Origin: Nitrospinales bacterium
GTDB taxonomy: Bacteria; Nitrospinota_A; UBA7883; JACRGQ01
Assembly: GCA_023248535.1 (NCBI GenBank)
Contig: JAHFEJ010000020.1
Location: 1 to 43,845, forward strand
DNA length: 43,845 nt
Direction: 5' to 3'
The position numbers were made by a program, and so were the translations under genes. The notes under the pieces were generated by a model. That model saw only the letters and a program-made list of their open reading frames with translations. It was not told the origin of the DNA and made no database searches. Of this stretch, positions 41,126-43,845 are shown in pieces (position 1 is the stretch's first letter; the number at the start of each line of letters is the position of its first letter).

Positions 41126-42235
41126 GTGGCTAATACATTGAGTGAATCAGCGAAACCCGCCATATCCGTGCTGGTGATCGACGATGACCAAACGATGAGA
41201 AACGCCATGTCCAGCATTCTCAGGTCGGAGATCGGCATCCAGGATATAGGGACCGCCGGCAACGGCCTGCAAGGCTGGAAAACGTTGGTGGATAAGCCCT
41301 TTGACCTGGTACTGGTCGATTGGATGATGCCGGTGATGGACGGCTATAACTTTGTGAAAACGGTCAGGCAGGATGCCCGGCGCTACAAAACGAAGATCAT
41401 CATGATCACCTCGAAAAAAGCGGTGAACGATGTTTCCGACGCGATGAACGTCGGCATTACAAGCTATATCATCAAGCCGTTCGACAAAGAGACCTTCGTC
41501 AGGAAGATCCAATTTATCCTGGCCTCGCCGAAGATATCCCCCAAGGAATCGGAGTATGTGGACGAGGCGGATGTATTCCTGGCGTTGGAAGAATATGGCA
41601 AAGCCGTTAACGGCTACTCAAAGGCCCTTGATGTCGTTCCGGCGGATGCCGAGGTGAAATTAAAGTTGGCCTCGACCTTAATGAAAAAATATGAATATGA
41701 CCAAGCCTATGCGGTTTATTCCGAAATGATGAAAGGCGAACTGTCGCATGAGATCTTAAGAGCGTCAAGCTCCGCGATGGTGAAGCTGGGCGACATCGAC
41801 TTCGCCAAGGATATGTTCAAGGAGTCGGCGGAGAAGTACCACGAGGCCGTGACCGCCGACCCTTCCCAAATCGAAGGATATATGGGGCTGGGCGAGGTCG
41901 ACCTGAAGCTGGGCGACACGGAATCCGCCAAGAAACATTTTGAGAAGGCCGATTTGATGCTTCTTGATGTGGGGCAGGATGATATCATGGTGTTGAATAA
42001 CATGGCCATCCGCCACCGCAAGGCCGGGCGCGCCACCGATGCCGTAAGAGTGCTCGAAAACTCCCTTAAGCGGGCCCAAGGAAACCCCTATATCCTTTAC
42101 AACCTGGGCCGCGCCTACATGGACCTGGACCAGCTTGAGCTTGCGGAAGCCTGTTTCAGGGATGCCCTGCGGCTGGATCCCACGCTGGCGGAAGCAAGAA
42201 CGATGTTGCAGGCGATAACCGGAAAAGATGCATGA
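41126..42235 (+). CDS. Response regulator with TPR domain
   Basis: A 369-residue protein: receiver domain (VLVIDDDQTMRNAM, phospho-Asp in LVLVDWMMPVMDGYNF, MITSKK, switch Lys in YIIKPFD) of about 130 residues, then four to five TPR-like helical repeats (ALEEYGKAVNGYSKALDVVP, YMGLGEVDLKLGDTESAKKH, ILYNLGRAYMDLDQLELAEA). The output is therefore protein-protein binding, not DNA binding. The GTG at 41126 is preferred (AAGG 6 bases upstream); TTG at 41120 is possible. A sensor kinase gene follows 84 bases downstream in the same direction and is a natural partner, but it is cut by the IS. Confidence 0.9.
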   Translation: MANTLSESAKPAISVLVIDDDQTMRNAMSSILRSEIGIQDIGTAGNGLQGWKTLVDKPFDLVLVDWMMPVMDGYNFVKTVRQDARRYKTKIIMITSKKAVNDVSDAMNVGITSYIIKPFDKETFVRKIQFILASPKISPKESEYVDEADVFLALEEYGKAVNGYSKALDVVPADAEVKLKLASTLMKKYEYDQAYAVYSEMMKGELSHEILRASSSAMVKLGDIDFAKDMFKESAEKYHEAVTADPSQIEGYMGLGEVDLKLGDTESAKKHFEKADLMLLDVGQDDIMVLNNMAIRHRKAGRATDAVRVLENSLKRAQGNPYILYNLGRAYMDLDQLELAEACFRDALRLDPTLAEARTMLQAITGKDA

Positions 42236-42319
42236 CCAAAGCGGATGAACGGATCACGCCGATTTACGGCGGATATCCGTCCATGAACGCCGGTTAACCG
42301 GGAACAACGGGAGGGGCGA

Positions 42320-43725
42320 ATGCCGGACATAATCGGGAATTTAAGATGCCTGTTCAGGCGCCTGTTCTTCCGCATCAGCCTCGATATTTTCCTCATCATA
42401 ATCATTCCCGCGGTTGTTATCCTTGTTCTGCTTGCGTATAACCTGAGGGAAAACATCAGGGACGTAACGCTTTCCAGGTTCGAGGAAAGGCTGAAGAACA
42501 AGGCGGATTCGGCTTCCGCCAACATTGATTTTATTACGGACGACATTTCGTTCATCGCAAAACATCTGGAGCAGCATTTCTCCGGCTTGGGCGGCGGGAT
42601 AAATAGTATTGCTTACGGCGTTCCGCCGCGGCATTGGTACCGGGCGGCCAAGTTTAAAAATTTCATGGATGACATGGAAACCATGCTCCTCATGGATAAA
42701 GGTTTCCTGAAGGTGCGCGTAATAAACAATTCGGGGCGCGAGATCGTCCGGTTCGACAGGACTCCATCCGGTATCAAGGAAATACCGTTCGAGGAACTGG
42801 AGGATAAGTCCGACCGCGATTATTTCAAAAACGCCATGGCTTATCCCGCCGGGAAGGTTTATAGGCATCCCGTCACGTTGGAAACGGAGCACGGGAAAAT
42901 CATCGTACCCCATACACCTGTGATCCGGCTAAGCCGGAAGATAATGGCGAACGGCGAGGGAATGCTTGGGATTATTGTGTTAACGGTCAGCCCGGATACC
43001 ATCTTCGGCGCTGAAGACCGGAATGGCAGACCGGAAAGCATGATCATAGATGAGACCGGTGCGTACCTCCGCCACCGCGACCATAGTCTGCTGCCGGGAA
43101 GCGCCCCTTCCCGAAATGCCAATATCTTCGATGAAATTCCGCAGTTGAAGATCAATCTCGGCGAGAAAGATTCCAAAACGGTTTTTGATGGAGCGAGTGG
43201 GGAGTACCGGGTATGGAGGAAAGTCTTTTACCGGAAGGATGACAGGGCGCATTTCTGGGTTTTCCTGGAACGGCATCCGGAGTTCTCCATCGTAAGCGGG
43301 TATACGGATATCCTTGTCAAAAGGGGCATACTCCTTGCCTTCGTGGTTTTTATGGGATTTTTGCTGGTGGTGGCGGTCATATTCAGGTCGTTACTTCCCC
43401 TAAAAGGCATTACAGACGCCATAAGGAAGCTGGAGGCGGGGGATCTGGCGGTTCGCGCGCCCGGAACCGGGGTGGAAAACGAAATAGGCGAGATCGCCGG
43501 CGCGTTCAACGCCATGGCCGACAGGCTGAACCGGACGGCGCTTGAACTGCAAAGATCGATGGCACTGAAAAGATCCGTCTCCGGCATATCCCCCGTCGGA
43601 CATGTTATCGCCGACAGCGCGGGAACAATCATCTCCGTCAATCCGGCCTCGGAACATATGTTCGGGTATTTGACCGATGAGATGCAGGGGAAAAACGTAA
43701 CCATGCTCACCCCTCCCTTTAAAGA
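42320..43725 (+). CDS. Membrane sensor histidine kinase, 3' end lost to IS insertion
   Basis: The first 469 residues of a sensor kinase remain. In order: helix 1 (IFLIIIIPAVVILVLLAYNL, about 20-40), an extracytoplasmic dCache-like sensor of about 280 residues (SDRDYFKNA, IIVPHTPVIRLSRKI), helix 2 (GILLAFVVFMGFLLVVAVIF), HAMP (LEAGDLAVRAPG...EIGEIAGAFNAMADRL) and the start of a PAS domain (GHVIADSAGTIISVNPASEHMFGY...MLTPP). The IS begins at 43726, inside the codon after ...FK; the frame then runs 11 residues into IS sequence and stops at 43762. No kinase core remains, so signalling is presumably lost. Start ATG 42320 follows GGGAGGGG. Confidence 0.88.
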
Positions 43726-43845
43726 GGATCATCTCCCAAGTGAGTGGGTAGAATCGTCATAATTCCTCCAGCATGCAGGTAAGGATTTTAAGGCGGAGGT
43801 ACTCCTCATCCCGCAGGCCGTAAGCCCTGCGCTGGATGACTCGAA
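43726..43845 (-). mobile_element. Right end of an ISL3-like insertion sequence (copy 2)
   Basis: This block mirrors bases 1-117. The terminus starts GGATCATCTCCC at 43726 inside the sensor kinase gene, and the transposase frame lies on the minus strand. Because both window ends show the same end of the element, in opposite directions, at least two copies exist in the genome. Confidence 0.85.
43757..43845 (-). CDS. ISL3-like transposase, C-terminal fragment (copy 2)
   Basis: The last 28 residues of the same transposase as at the left edge, with one more codon visible (R before VIQRRAYGLRDEE). It stops with TGA at 43759-43757. No difference from the left copy is seen within the shared 117 bases. 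Confidence 0.7.
   Translation of the reverse strand, partial: RVIQRRAYGLRDEEYLRLKILTCMLEEL

Noticed and set aside
40906-41133. A 75-codon open frame before the REC-TPR gene
   Set aside because: It begins inside the -10 box and has no ribosome site or recognisable pattern; the region is better explained as a leader.
1-43845. A 43 kb composite transposon bounded by inverted IS copies
   Set aside because: The interior holds essential housekeeping genes (dnaN, dnaB, ribosomal proteins, ftsH, rnpB), and the flanking bases give no sign of one joint insertion; contig breaks at a repeat explain it better.

Overview
This is a 43.8 kb stretch of a GC-rich (about 60% by eye) Gram-negative bacterial chromosome. 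Lipoprotein signals, a full ETF/ETF-quinone oxidoreductase set, ubiE, FtsH, a periplasmic-type trypsin-like protease and GlnD indicate a diderm with a respiratory quinone chain. The atpZ-atpI-atpB-atpE order, a c-subunit with an N-terminal leader, and a DUF2232-type membrane gene inside the rpsF-ssb-rpsR-rplI-dnaB operon resemble Deltaproteobacteria or Nitrospinota-like lineages. That placement is an inference with low confidence. The window looks like one contig cut at two copies of the same insertion sequence, because its first 117 bases are the reverse complement of bases 43726-43842.

Left to right: an IS end and a low-GC truncated gene; a REP-associated tyrosine transposase (RAYT) with REP-like hairpins; a leftward cluster of ETF-QO (split by an in-frame amber), etfA and etfB; the leftward F0 ATP synthase genes; a leftward Fn3/DUF1566 lipoprotein; ftsH; tRNA-Arg(CCU) with an unusual tail of tandem repeats; a REC-histidine kinase; a rightward B12-type radical SAM gene; a stand-alone response regulator; a Nif3-like gene and a zinc-ribbon gene; RNase P RNA; leftward asnB and putA; yaeQ-like and cardiolipin-synthase-like genes; a 230 bp island of extreme AT content; leftward dnaN and a small signalling cluster (REC, Hpt, REC-GGDEF); then the rightward operon rpsF-ssb-rpsR-DUF2232-rplI-dnaB followed by alr; a leftward phytoene-desaturase-like oxidoreductase; the tightly overlapping ubiE, trypsin-like lipoprotein protease and glnD; a second RAYT between two direct repeats; a SnoaL-like gene; a REC-TPR protein; and a sensor kinase cut off by the IS.

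The most unusual structure is downstream of tRNA-Arg (11074-11469). The 3' end of the tRNA, from the T-arm strand through CCA, recurs twice at about 198 bp intervals. Each repeat unit opens with the reverse complement of the tRNA T-arm and carries two hairpins. In the second hairpin the stems differ completely between units while the loop (GTGAT) is constant, and 57 bp spacers of unrelated sequence separate the units. This looks like a tRNA-anchored, hypervariable repeat cassette and is the best candidate here for an undescribed system. Other points of note are two RAYT/REP systems with different cognate repeats, several genes whose -10 box lies 6-9 bases before the start codon (probable leaderless transcripts), and an amber codon inside ETF-QO with the frame kept open on both sides.
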